A DNA stretch of 64,000 nt from Primulina eburnea (taxonomy: Eukaryota > Streptophyta > Magnoliopsida > Lamiales > Gesneriaceae): NCBI RefSeq assembly GCF_022965805.1, contig NC_133105.1, positions 5,828,001 to 5,892,000 of the forward strand, read 5' to 3'. Position 1 is the first letter of the stretch; every line of letters starts with the position of its first letter. The position numbers and the translations under genes were made by a program. Positions 44,990 to 55,883 of the stretch are shown here, one piece after another. The notes under the pieces were generated by a model. The model was given only the letters and a program-made list of their open reading frames with translations. It ran no database searches and was not told the DNA's origin.

Positions 44990-47400
44990 TGACTGAATTT
45001 AAGTTGCATATTCAAATATCCAGTATTATATCACATATTATGAGTATCTCATTTACCAAATCAAGTATTTTAAAATTAAAATTAGATATTTCACAAGTAA
45101 ATGTAAGTACTTCAAAATGTTCAATGCTTAGTGATCGAGCAAATCTTTCATTGTAAAATTCTTAGTAAAAATTAATAATATTCAAGCTCGAAATAATCGC
45201 AAGTGTACGATATCAAGTAATAATATAGTGTACAAGAGTATGATTATCGTTCCTTTAAGGACTGTATTTCTCAATTATTATTCTCATTTATTCAATTTTT
45301 AGCAGCGATATTTCAGATGATTGTTTACTACTACAATTATTAAATTAAAACTCCATGAAATGGTTCAAGGATTAAATGATGAAATAAATAAGCTAGAATG
45401 ATTGATTAAAGTTCAATGAGAAATGAATTTGTTGAGAATCTCGGTTCACCTACCCCTCGCTAATCTACTTAATTCGTTCGACAATGATCTATTCTTTCGA
45501 AGAGATTTCCTATCCAATTGAACATGCCCTTTCAAGCTATGTCAAACTAATTCAACTTAATGAAGTAACTAAATCTCTTTAATTATTTATCAAGGGTGAA
45601 TTGCATGTCGTTTTATTTCGACCTACTGGACTATGACTATCGACGGGTATGTGACTTCATATTTCTATGTAAATTGTAAATCCACGGATTATGCTACTCG
45701 TTCCTATCAGAGGCTATTCTCTCGAAGAACATTGCCTGGAATCTTCAAACATTCGCTTCAAGCCTATTTTTCTCTTTCAAAGCTTTGTAGCTGCTGAAAA
45801 GTCCTTGAACATGTTATCCAAATGCATCTTAGAAGGAAATTCGAGCACTTGGTGAACTTACATTGCATATTCGAATATCCAGTGTTTTAAAACTCATTAT
45901 GAGTATCTCATTTACCAAATCAAGTATTTTAAAACTGAAATTAGGTATTTCACAAGTAAAACTAAGTACTTGAAAAAGTTCAATGCTTAGTTGCAAATTT
46001 GTTTTTTTACAATAAAAAAACAATTAAATTAAATGAATATGTCATCCAAATATAGCTTGGATATAAATGAGAGCACTTGTTAAACTTACATTGCATATTC
46101 GAATATTCAGTATTTTAATATGCATTCTGAGTATCTCATTTACCAAATCAAGTATTTTAAAATTGAAAATAGTTATTTCGCAAATAAAAGTAAGTACTTT
46201 AAAATGTTCTATACTTAGTTGCGATTTTTTTAAATAAAGAAAATAATTAAATGAAATGAACATGTCATCCAAATGCATCTTGGATGAAAATGCGAACACT
46301 TGGTGAACTTACGTTGCATATTCGAATATCCAGTATTTTAATACCTATTCTGAGTATCTCATTTGCTAAATCAAGTATTTTAAAATTGAAATTAGGTATT
46401 TCGCAAGTAAAACTAAGTACTTGAAAAAGTTCAATGCTTAGTTACAAATTTGTTTTTTAACAATAAAAAAATAATTAAACGAAATGAACATATCATCCAA
46501 ATGCATCTTGGATGAAAATGCGAGCATTTGGTGAACTTACATTGCATATTTTAATATCCAGTATTTTAATACTTATTCTGAGTATTTCATTTACCAAATC
46601 AAGTATTTTAACATTGAAATTAAGTATTTCGCAAGTAAAACTAAGTACTTGAAAAAGTTCAATGCTTAGTTGCAAATTTGTTTTTTAAATAAAAAAATAT
46701 TTAAATGAAATGTACATGTCATCCAAATGCATCTTGAATGGACATGCCAGCATTTTGTGAACTTACATTGCCTACTAAAATATCCAGTATTTTATTAACT
46801 TTTATATGTGTATCTCAATTATCAAATCAAGTATTTTAAAATTGAAATTATGTATTTCGCGAATAAAAGTAAATACTTCTAAATATTCAATGATTAGTTG
46901 CGAATTTGTTTTTGTTTTTTAAATAAAGAAAATAATTAAATGAAATGAACATGTCATTCAAATACATATCGGATGGAAATGCGAGCATTTGGTGAACTTA
47001 CGTTGCATATTTGAATATCTAGTATTTTAATACACATTCTGAGTATCTCATTTACCAAATCAAGTATTTTAAAACTGAAATTAGGTATTTCACAAGTAAA
47101 ACTAAGTACTTGAAAAACTTCAATGCTTAGTTGCAATTTGTTTTTTAACAGTAAAAAAATAATTAAATGAAATGAACGTGTCATCCAAATGCATCTTGGA
47201 TGAAAATGGGAGCATTTGGTTAACTTGCGTTGTATATTCAAATATCCAGTATTTTAATACACATTCTGAGTATTTAATTTACTAAATTAAGTATTTTGTA
47301 AGTAAAACTAAGTATTTCAAAAAGTTCAATTCTTAGTTGTGAATTTATTTTTTTTAAATAAAAAATTTTTAAATTAAATATACATATCGTCCAAATGCAT
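44990..47400 (-). repeat. Right arm: eight inverted units of about 230 bp
   Basis: The inverse anchor GTTCAATGCTTAGTT or a variant occurs near 45119, 45978, 46207, 46429, 46657, 46885, 47118 and 47324. Spacing is 206-233 bp except for the first gap of about 859 bp, which contains the extra segment at 45160-45805. The units are reverse complements of those in the left arm. Confidence 0.9.
45160..45805. other. Non-repeat segment interrupting the right arm
   Basis: About 630-645 bp with more balanced base composition than the array around it. It contains CGCAAGTGTACGATATCAAG, TATCGTTCCTTTAAGGACTG and GGTTCACCTACCCCTCGCTA. I see no frame longer than a few dozen codons. It may be a captured or inserted sequence. 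The first two motifs resemble a dispersed plant repeat, which I cannot name. Confidence 0.55.
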
Positions 47401-47608
47401 CGATCATGAGTGGAAAGAGAAGATAACAAACAAAAATATGTATTTTTATATTTTTTTTTATTAATTATAAGGGTAAAAAAGTAAAAATGCATGAAACATG
47501 TACTAAAAACTAAGTTTGTCTTTTGTCAGATATTAAAATAGAAAAAAAACTGATAGGTACTGAATCTTAAGTAAATCATGTGCAGATGTATTTTTTTCCA
47601 AATTGCCC

Positions 47609-48754
47609 AAGAAACAAACTAAAATGATTATTAAAAACAAAAAACAAAAGATAATTTACTTGTAGCTAAGATCGATAAATCTCCCGCAAATACACCCAAA
47701 GTACAGAAAAGTCCTTTTTTTTTTGTTCATTTTACAATATGGAACCTAAACGACTATAATCAAAAGGTGATTTAAGCAGTCAGACCTAATTTTAAATATT
47801 TATAATTTAATCAAAAAGTAATGCAATTTACGTATATTATTTCCATTTTTATATGTTCATTTTTTACAAACCATTTCAAGTTTGTCTATTTTGTAAGAAA
47901 TCAACATGTGAGGATTGATTGCAATTGTCGTAAACGGCAATAAAGTCAACCTATTTTCCCTCATCTCCCCATGCTGTCAATTAAAATAATGATCAACTCA
48001 TATCAATCAAAAACATAAAATCCCATATGTAATATTGATAAGATTTCACATTCTTATACGTTTTTAAAAAAATCAAACATATTTATCGTCATCGCGATGA
48101 GTTTTAAGCCTAATTTTTCAAACACACTTGGTTTTAAATACTCAATGATTTAACAATGGACATATATAGTTGTTTCTTAAATTTTTTAAAGAAGTGTTGA
48201 TGCAATTTGCTCGTTAATTCACCACACTAGAGGCGAACGACCGATCGAAAGACTAGTTATCTGAGGACATGTTAAGGCAGGTCAGCCCGTCAATTAGTTA
48301 ACCATAGACATATTTTAATGAATTAGCGCATAATAGATATACCAAGTTCTCATCTTACTAAGTAGATCAAGACATTGGATTGATGGAACTACGACGTTCC
48401 ATTTATATTCATTAGAAATTGAATTTCATGTGTTGGACCTAAACAATTTATTTGGTCATGTCATATTAGATTGTTGCATATACTGGTAAGGGTTCGCCTA
48501 ACCCCTCCGCTTCCGGTGTGTTTTGTAAAAAAGAAAAAGAAAAAGTAACATACCAAAGAATATGCAGAATGAATGAGTCGAACGAATTTCGAGGCAAAAC
48601 TTGACGAAGCTGGCTATCCATGACCAACTTTGTCCATAACGTACGTAAGGACCATTTTTAATTCTTCACGTAAAGGGGAACACTCCCACCTCTAGCTAGG
48701 ATTTCGAGGTTAATTTCCAAGCTAAATAAACACTCCTCGAGATTATTGAAGGTT
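47609..48754. other. Spacer upstream of the RING-H2 gene
   Basis: AT-rich, with nothing recognised except the 9-bp target duplication at its left edge. The final part should contain the RING gene promoter. Confidence 0.5.
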
Positions 48755-49141
48755 ATGGTTCCTTCGTTGCGAGAATTACCACCCCCTCTTTCTTTCATTT
48801 GCATAACAATGATCGTCCTAGTATATGTAATATGTTGCTATTTGATCATCGATTTCATCACTCGAAGTGAAGATCAAGACGTAAGGGTCGATGATTTGCG
48901 AGTCAATCACAGCACCTACACCCATATATCCGTGGAGGGATTACAAGAAATTAGCTGTTTATACCACGAAGATGGAGAGACTTGCACGATCTGCGCCATT
49001 TGCTTGGAAAATCTTCGGTGCGGGGAAATCTGCAGAACCATGCCGGCTTGCCACCACAAGTTTCATGCTCAATGTATTGATCCTTGGCTGTTGATGAGAC
49101 TAAATTGTCCGATTTGTCGAGTACCTTTTAGATTGCCTTGA
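48755..49141 (+). CDS. ATL-like RING-H2 finger E3 ubiquitin ligase, short
   Basis: A single exon of 128 residues, starting at ATG in MVPSLRELPPPLSF. Residues about 12-35 form one membrane segment (ICITMIVLVYVICCYLIIDFI). The RING-H2 domain is at about 82-123: CAIC, fifteen residues, C-H-H, KF-H, AQ-C, IDPWLLMRLN, C-PI-C. The proline and tryptophan around the last zinc ligands (CIDPWL and CPIC) are the usual E2 contact positions. The layout (N-terminal anchor, then a C-terminal RING) fits the ATL family, which ubiquitinates targets at membranes. It is shorter than most, and the GLD motif between the two parts is not clear (GLQEI may be the remnant). No intron, as usual for ATLs. Confidence 0.88.
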   Translation: MVPSLRELPPPLSFICITMIVLVYVICCYLIIDFITRSEDQDVRVDDLRVNHSTYTHISVEGLQEISCLYHEDGETCTICAICLENLRCGEICRTMPACHHKFHAQCIDPWLLMRLNCPICRVPFRLP

Positions 49142-50708
49142 AGAATACTGCATGGCATGTATTGGAATGTCGGTTTGTATTTTAAATTTTTTTATTATTT
49201 ATGTCAGCTATTATTAATTGTGATTTTAATAAGTAATATGATATATTATATAAAAAAAATACTTTGATTAGTTGGTTCGGTCAATAACTAATTAAAACAA
49301 TAATTTCTTATGTTTTTTTTATTTAAGATAAATATGAATGAAAAATAAATAAATTTACTTGTAAACTATCTCATACATCAATTATTGAAAATGGACATTT
49401 CATGATTTGATTATAAAGAACTTTACGCAAGAAGTAGAGTATATGTTGCTGAGTAGGTCTCTTGTGAGATGGTATCACGAATCTTTATATGTGAGACGAG
49501 TCAACTCTACAGATTTTTACGATAAAAAACAATACTCTTAACATAAAAAATAATATTTTTTAATGTATGACTCAAATAAGATATCTGTCTCACAAAATAC
49601 GACCCGTGAGACCGTATCACATAAGTTTTTACCTATCTTGCTTTCGTATCAAATCAAACAACTGGCCTAGACGATTTTTCCATGTCTATCGGAATAGAGA
49701 ACACATTATGAAATTCAAATCCGTTCTTCTATGTGTTAGTTATTATATTGCGGCAATAAATTTTTTTTTTTTTGAGTTTACTGTATAATATTATCAAACT
49801 AATTAGACACGATATTCATATATCTGAAGCAACACTTCCATTGAGATTTCCGATATAACAAACACATCCTTTTAATTTACGAATCATTGCGTCTAAATTA
49901 GCTTAAGATTGGGTAGGGACTCATTTCGTAGCCTCCGATTTAATTCCTGTTCATATAAGAATTAAGATTTTTTCCCTCACGCTCCTGTACTCGACAAGTA
50001 TTGATACCCAAATTTTCAGGATTTTTTCGAAGAAGGAGAAGAAATCCTCATAAATATTTCTTAATCCACGAAGGATCAATGGTAACATCATTTTGGGGGA
50101 AAAAAATTTACAGCGTGTCAATTGTTGTAACATTCTCTCTTACATTGACAACAAATTCAAATGCATCAAAAGTTAAAAACTCACTTTTATTAACTTTTCC
50201 ACACGATCATAAAACTCAAAAGATAACTTTTTGTTAGATATTAATAATCCACACAACCTATTTACTATCTTTATTTATGATCCTCGTTTATGTTTTATGG
50301 CAGTCATCTTAAATTAATTTATTAACAATACATATTAATTTAATTTAATAAATTAATAATACATTTCAATTTAATAATTATATCTAATTTTAAATTTTTT
50401 TTAAAAATATTTGACGTTGAGTATTAAGTTAAAATAAAATTGAAAGAAAATGTAAAAAGAAATAAAAAAAATAGCAAGTCACCCCAAATAACATTTAAGA
50501 CTGCGGTTCGATTGAGAAAAGCTTCTACCGTTTTTTTAATGCACCTCGATGGTGGGTAATACTAGGTATGGGTTTTTTCCCCCCCCCCAAAATCCAGCTC
50601 TTTGCGTTTCGATCAACAATTTGGCTTTTTTTGTCCGAATTTGATGGAGAAGGACCCATGAACTAGTTTTTAGGAGATGCAATGAAAGAAAAGTAGTGGA
50701 AATTTACC
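49142..50708. other. Spacer with a GTGAGAC copy
   Basis: Contains the GTGAGAC element at 49451-49632 and AT-rich DNA with a poly-C tract near 50580. No gene is supported. Confidence 0.5.
49451..49632. repeat. GTGAGAC-type element, copy 7
   Basis: It is in the same orientation as copy 1: GAGTAGGTCTCTTGTGAGATG at the left, and CTGTCTCACAAAATACGACC with GTGAGACCGTATCACATAAG at the right. Confidence 0.8.
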
Positions 50709-50815
50709 AATTCGAGCATAAGTTCTTTCGGCAACCGCGATGCTTATATCCGTGGGAATCAAGGCTTTGCCTCAGGCAGGAACTGTAGTGTCTGCAGCAC
50801 TATGAGATCGAATCG
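50709..50815 (-). pseudogene. Single-exon fragment of dUTPase (dUTP pyrophosphatase)
   Basis: On the minus strand the sequence reads SAADTTVPA, a stop (TGA), then GKALIPTDISIAVAERTYAR followed by an intact-looking splice donor (ATTG then GTAAAT). In plant dUTPase this block normally has an arginine where the stop is and P-E-G where A-E-R is read. Just upstream, GATCTC...AGTGCTGCA lacks a base relative to the usual DLSSAA. The next exon, with the PRSGLAWK motif, is not found in the following 150 bp. It is a genomic fragment of a gene, not a retrocopy, since the donor is kept. Confidence 0.72.
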
Positions 50816-51073
50816 CGAGTGTGATCAATAAGCAACAAGAAAATCCTCCATCTGCATAAACAACGGAAGGGAGAAGAAAACACAACTAGGTAAACTTAAA
50901 CCTGGAGAGATCGTAGCCAGCAGAGAGGAAAGAAGTGCTTTCATGGATTGGATCTTCCCACAAACATTCATGCATGATGTACATTATAAACAGTATTTAG
51001 GCACATAGAAGTTGGCTTTTGCAAGTTTCTACAAGACGGGTGACATCGTTGTCTCTCATGAGCTAAACGTAAG

Positions 51074-51172
<99 letters not shown>

Positions 51173-51680
51173 TGTGAATCCTACAAATTTTAGTTTGATT
51201 ACTTGGCCATTATATCATATCATAGAGATTTGTGGTGTTGAATTTCAAGCTGCAAATACTAAAGTATGCTGCAAAAGAAAGAGCAAAAACTACTGTTTTC
51301 ACGTGTAAACTGATTATTTGATCACAAGAACCAGGTGACTCTTTTATGTGATATGAAGACTAGCAATACAACACAGAATACATCTCGTTCATTACATTTC
51401 AACAAAGATGCAAAAGGCATATGCTAACACAAGAAAAATCGCAATTTTTTTGTAGTAGATGAATAATTTCTTCTCTTCTCCATATGCATTCTTGCTTCTG
51501 CCTCCTCCTCAGAAACTCTGTCGCACAAACAGAGAATGATGGTGGAATTCATTAGGTAAAGTTTTGCATGTCCCACATCAATCCAAGGAGAATTCTTCTC
51601 TCACGTTTATCGCTTAACACGAAGTTTTTCTGAACCCAAAATTCTACAAAGGATAAGGAGTCCAGGAAGAAATTAGTTAC
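50816..51680. other. Spacer with long AT microsatellite
   Basis: It holds the AT run at 51076-51169. The last approximately 250 bases are the probable 3' UTR of the DUF1195 gene. Confidence 0.5.
51076..51169. repeat. (AT)n microsatellite, about 47 units
   Basis: An uninterrupted dinucleotide run of about 94 bp. A tyrosine-isoleucine run in the frame across it is an artefact. Confidence 0.95.
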
Positions 51681-52899
51681 CTAAGTAGTAGATTGAACGG
51701 GAGCCGTCTTATAAAAGTCCGTAGACGTGAATGACATCTTGGCAATCTCCAAAAGTGCAGCATCCCGCACACTGGATACTTCACTGGTCAAGTCCTGGTA
51801 CGCTGCCCCAAATGCGTCTTGTAAGAAGCTTGGCAGCCTAATGATACTACTGTACTTGTATGCATTCCACATTTCTTTCACTGTTTTTTCCCTTTCTTCC
51901 ACATCCTACGAATTCCCAAAACACGAACCCAGATTATTAATTGACCCCAAATGTTTGGAGTCGCATGAAAGATCAGCAAAAATGGTGGGTGACAAAATGA
52001 ATATTAGAAAAACGCGGAAGACCTGAAGGTCCTGATTCTGAATGATTGTGATACATTTTGTCTGAATTCAGGTTTTGTAGCGGATTTCAAATTCATTATT
52101 TTCAATCTATATTCGAATATGATGAAAATTACTGAAGAACCTTCATATTTGGTTCAAAAGGATGAATTTAAATCCAACAATTTATGGTTTGTCACATAGT
52201 GCAATTTGGACACAACCTAAATGAAGAATGCAGCAGCAACAATGTGTTATCAGATCACGAGCAGACACAAAACCTTGAAATTTCGCAAGTAATTTTTAAA
52301 AATTGAGCAAGTTTTGCTCTTCAACTTATTATGCCGCATTTGGTCGAACTTCTAGATGCCGTCCAACTTGCCAATGGATCAAATTTTAGCCTTCAATCAA
52401 CTATTCATGATGTCTCCAATTAAAATGTTGTTAAAAAACATTCTTCCTCTCAATGGAAAAGGAATTATTCAGATCTAGCAGTGTATCTGTATATTTTACA
52501 GATTACGTACAGTACACTTAAATAATGCCAAAAGACAGAAAAAACAGACCCGTTGAAGAAAAATAAAACCTAAAGCAATAACACATTCAAACAACAGTAA
52601 GAATCAAACACATGTACCAGAACATCAAGATCGGCATGGGTGGTGGAACTATCCAAAACATGTGAGGAAGGCAGCTTAAGATCAACAGCCGAGAGTTTCA
52701 GAGTGACTGAGCCAGCAAACATCGACCACAATGCAAGCAAAAGAATAGCAGCCAAAGCCCAAAACCTGTATTTGCCTTTGACAAAGAGTTCCTCGAAACC
52801 TTGGCCATATTTCTTGATACTGCAACTTTCAGCTGAACACGTGGTTCTACCACCACTGGTAGTTGTTGTGTGGGACTTTTGGGATTCTTCATCTTTCAT
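51681..52899 (-). CDS. DUF1195 family single-pass membrane protein
   Basis: Two exons, 52618-52899 and 51681-51905, both phase 0, give 168 residues. The N-terminal part is hydrophilic with Ser/Thr and Cys (TTCSAESCSIKKYGQGFEEL). A single membrane segment follows at about residues 46-66 (FWALAAILLLALWSMFAGSV). The C-terminal exon, DVEEREKTVKEMWNAYKY to FLQDAFGAAYQDLTSEV, is helical and ends without a known motif. It matches the plant family annotated DUF1195 (sometimes mislabelled as a polyol transporter, although one membrane helix cannot form a transporter). The function is not known to me. The intron is 712 bp. Confidence 0.85.
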
Positions 52900-53408
52900 T
52901 TTTACTGTGGTTGGTGGGCTTTTAGTACAATCACTGACGATTCAACTTGTTTTTCAGTTCAGTTTTCTTGAAGAATGAGCCGAGAATGAACAGCACAAAA
53001 AGGGTATTTTTTAAAGTGTAAAACTATTGATAATTGATTGGGTTAAGATGTTGGATTACTCGACAGTATATTGTTAATTAACTTACATTTTTCATTTTAA
53101 AATCTCAAATGCGAGTCACTTATCATGAAGGAGTGTACAATTATCACACGGCCTGGCCAGTTGAGCGGCAGCTTCAAAACCCTCCACCGACGGTGGGGTC
53201 TTCTGCGTTAACGTTTCGTACCATACGTAAAATATGGCATTGGATCACATATGGTCATTTTCTCCTAACTCAACACAGATCCGATATTTGACTCGAATGT
53301 AAACGAATATGGAAGAGATTTTTTTACCTGATTAAATAAATGGAAAATCGAGTATGTAAATGAAAGCTGTTCTTAAGGAATTATAATTGGACCCGACTGG
53401 AATATTAG

Positions 53409-53446
<38 letters not shown>

Positions 53447-55750
53447 TTTTATTGTAATATGACTTTGTTGAATAATATAAGTTGGATGAAACGAAAAATT
53501 TTATTAACATATAATTGATTTTATTTTTTTATGACGATGATGTTAGAATAAATTATTTTTAATATTTTGTTATTTTTTTTTTATAAATGAGGATGAAGAC
53601 GTATGATATGAAATTTTACTCATATCCAACTAATTGTCATCTCTACATGGGGTGTTATCATGCTAGTATGCGAGCAAATGAATGTTTTGTGTACTTTTGT
53701 TCAGTTTATTCTTGTTCATTTGACGAAACACATCATATTTTTCACGTTCTACAATACATGGTCCAGAATGAAAAATCATATGTGACTCAACGAATGTCAT
53801 TGGATAAAGCATTAAGATCGAACCAACCATTTTCTTCTTCAAAGAATTAGCTTATATATAATGACAAATAAATTAAATATTTTTTGTCTTTATTAGTAGG
53901 GCAGGTGAACATTTATTCAATGATCAAAAGTTTGATTATCCTATCAATATCTTCTTGAACAAACCTGTCATATAGGCTATTATGTTAGCTAGTATGATAT
54001 ATAAGCTATCATGTTAGTCTGAAGATATACCCAGTACATACCGAAGGTTTGCGATTTTAGGTCCCCACATCATAAAAAAGAATAATTTTCTCGGCGATTT
54101 GTTGGGTGAGACAGAGAAAAAAGTAAATATTAATTTTCATTTATCCGACAAATTAAAAGATTCAAACTGTAAACTGAATTAAATCTTGTAATTTCCATTC
54201 CAACCAAATTATAACTCTTTCAGTTTATCCAGCTACGATTATTTTTTTCAATTTCAGGAATTATAATTTCATGTTGATTTTCCAGTTTTCTATTTATTAT
54301 ATTTGCAAACCTTCTCACACATTATAAACGAGATAACGAGCTTGTATGAGTGACAGATTTATTAGACCTATCAAAATGGGTTGAGTTCCTCCTGTCAAAT
54401 AGGAGAGTTGGATTGGAGAATTCGGGTCATCCCGCGAAGTAACAGATTGAGGGTCAACTCGTATCAACCCGTCTAATATAACTAAAAATTGGTAGCTTGT
54501 TCTGTCTCAACCCCTCTCGTCAAACAACAAGTTGTTGGCAGACTCCATCATCATCATCATGTTTTGACAACTCTACGAGAGATAAGTAAGATCAAGAAAA
54601 TTGTAGGTTGATTGAGCCGTATCCAACACAGCATGTTTAGCAAATCATCAAAGCCGTTCAGAGTAGGGATGTAAACTTGGGACTTGCCCACCTTACTTTA
54701 GCTCGCCCGCTCGTCCCCGTACACCAGAAAAGTTCAATAGTGGGACGCGAAAAAAAGTGTATAAATATTAAATTATTCAACACACAATAAACATTTAAAA
54801 ATAATAAATTAGTAAAGTTATTTTCAACTTTATATTTATAATATTTATGGAAATAAATATTATCACAAGTTAAAATATGTTCATTTATATTAAATCGATA
54901 ACAAAAAAAACATAATTATATATTCTTATATTAAACATATCAGAATAGAATTATTTCAAACATAGATATGAACTAAAATATGGATCAAGTTATTCATTAT
55001 TCAATATAAAAAAATAAATATATTATCAATAATATATATATAATAATGGGGTGAGTACATGACGAGTCCACTAAATCTCATGAACAATACCTATACTTGT
55101 TTAACTCGGTATAACTCGCCCCGAATGAAACAGTTTTAATACAGAGTTGGGTCTAATCCCGGCTCATTGTCCTCCCTGAACTGGAATCGCGAAGAGCGCA
55201 TTTGGCATGTCCAATAACAGGTTTCAAATTGATACCAGACGATGCATTGCATTTATAAATTATAGCCATCCTCTTTAATTAATGAATGTTGACACACGAA
55301 ATTCTCTCACGTTGAGTCTAAATAAATTATTTTAAAGGATAGATGAGATCTCACCTATGTGGACACTACTTCACTTCATTTCAACGGGTAAGATCTTGTC
55401 ACACATATAATTTTTTTTTAAAAAATGGGTCTTATATATGCATGCATGGGTAAATCTTGGTCATCCATCATATCATGTGGACAATGCCCACATAATTAAG
55501 ATGAAATAAACCATTAGAGAGACTAGTTCAACTGTAGGCAGCCGAAGATTTCGTTGTCCCATTTAGGTGCAAACCTCATTTGCACAACTAAGATTTGGTC
55601 AGTGGCAAACTGACAAATCCCATGCCGGCCTGTCCTTTTTTGATCCCTCTCGGTTTATCCAATTCAATTCGCGTGCGTGCATCCACCGATTTTTCTTATA
55701 TAAACATGGTCTCGTGTTGCACGTTCTACAATCTCCACAGTCGAGAAAAG
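52900..55750. other. AT-rich spacer
   Basis: It contains an (AT)n run at 53410-53443 and no supported gene. A plus-strand frame at 53587-53850 shows no family likeness. TTGATTGAGCCGTATCC near 54608 faintly recalls miR171 but has no hairpin partner. Confidence 0.45.
53410..53443. repeat. (AT)n microsatellite
   Basis: About 16 AT units. Confidence 0.9.
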
Positions 55751-55883
55751 ATGGGAAGAGGTAATAAATATCCACTCTTTTTCTCGACCACTTCCAAATT
55801 TGTTGTCCCAAAAACCCCAATTCATTGGTTAGAAACCCTTTGCCTGCTGTCACATGCATGCTCTCCCCTGTCAACTCTAGATC

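Larger units (their letters stand above)
42918..47608. mobile_element. Large foldback (Mutator-like) element with tandem-repeat arms
   Basis: The element is 4691 bp with inverted ends CGGTAATTTCGAGAAAAATA (left) and, read in reverse, GGGCAATTTGGAAAAAAATA (right). It is flanked by a perfect 9-bp duplication AAGAAACAA (42909-42917 and 47609-47617). The terminal approximately 210 bp of each end are inverted copies, both running through TTTCCACTCAT. Inside them are arrays of an approximately 230-bp unit, seven on the left and eight on the right in opposite orientation. The centre (44711-44985) and a segment at 45160-45805 are not part of the arrays. No transposase is encoded. A 9-bp duplication with long inverted ends starting GGGNAATTT is typical of Mutator-like elements, and tandem-repeat arms are typical of foldback transposons. 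Confidence 0.88.

Noticed and set aside
43777..47492. Family of repeated short proteins of about 60-110 residues
   Set aside because: All come from the approximately 230-bp unit of the foldback arrays in either orientation. They shift frame between units and have no domain.
42918..47608. CRISPR-like array
   Set aside because: Units are about 230 bp, AT-rich, inverted in two arms and in a plant genome. There are no short repeats with unique spacers.
51012..51308. 98-codon frame with a Tyr-Ile run
   Set aside because: It runs through the (AT)n microsatellite.
53587..53850. 87-codon plus-strand frame (MRMKTYDMKFYSYP)
   Set aside because: No recognisable domain, AT-rich surroundings and no splice or promoter context.
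54605..54630. Possible MIR171 gene (TTGATTGAGCCGTATCC)
   Set aside because: Only about 12 bases match miR171, and no complementary arm lies within 200 bp.
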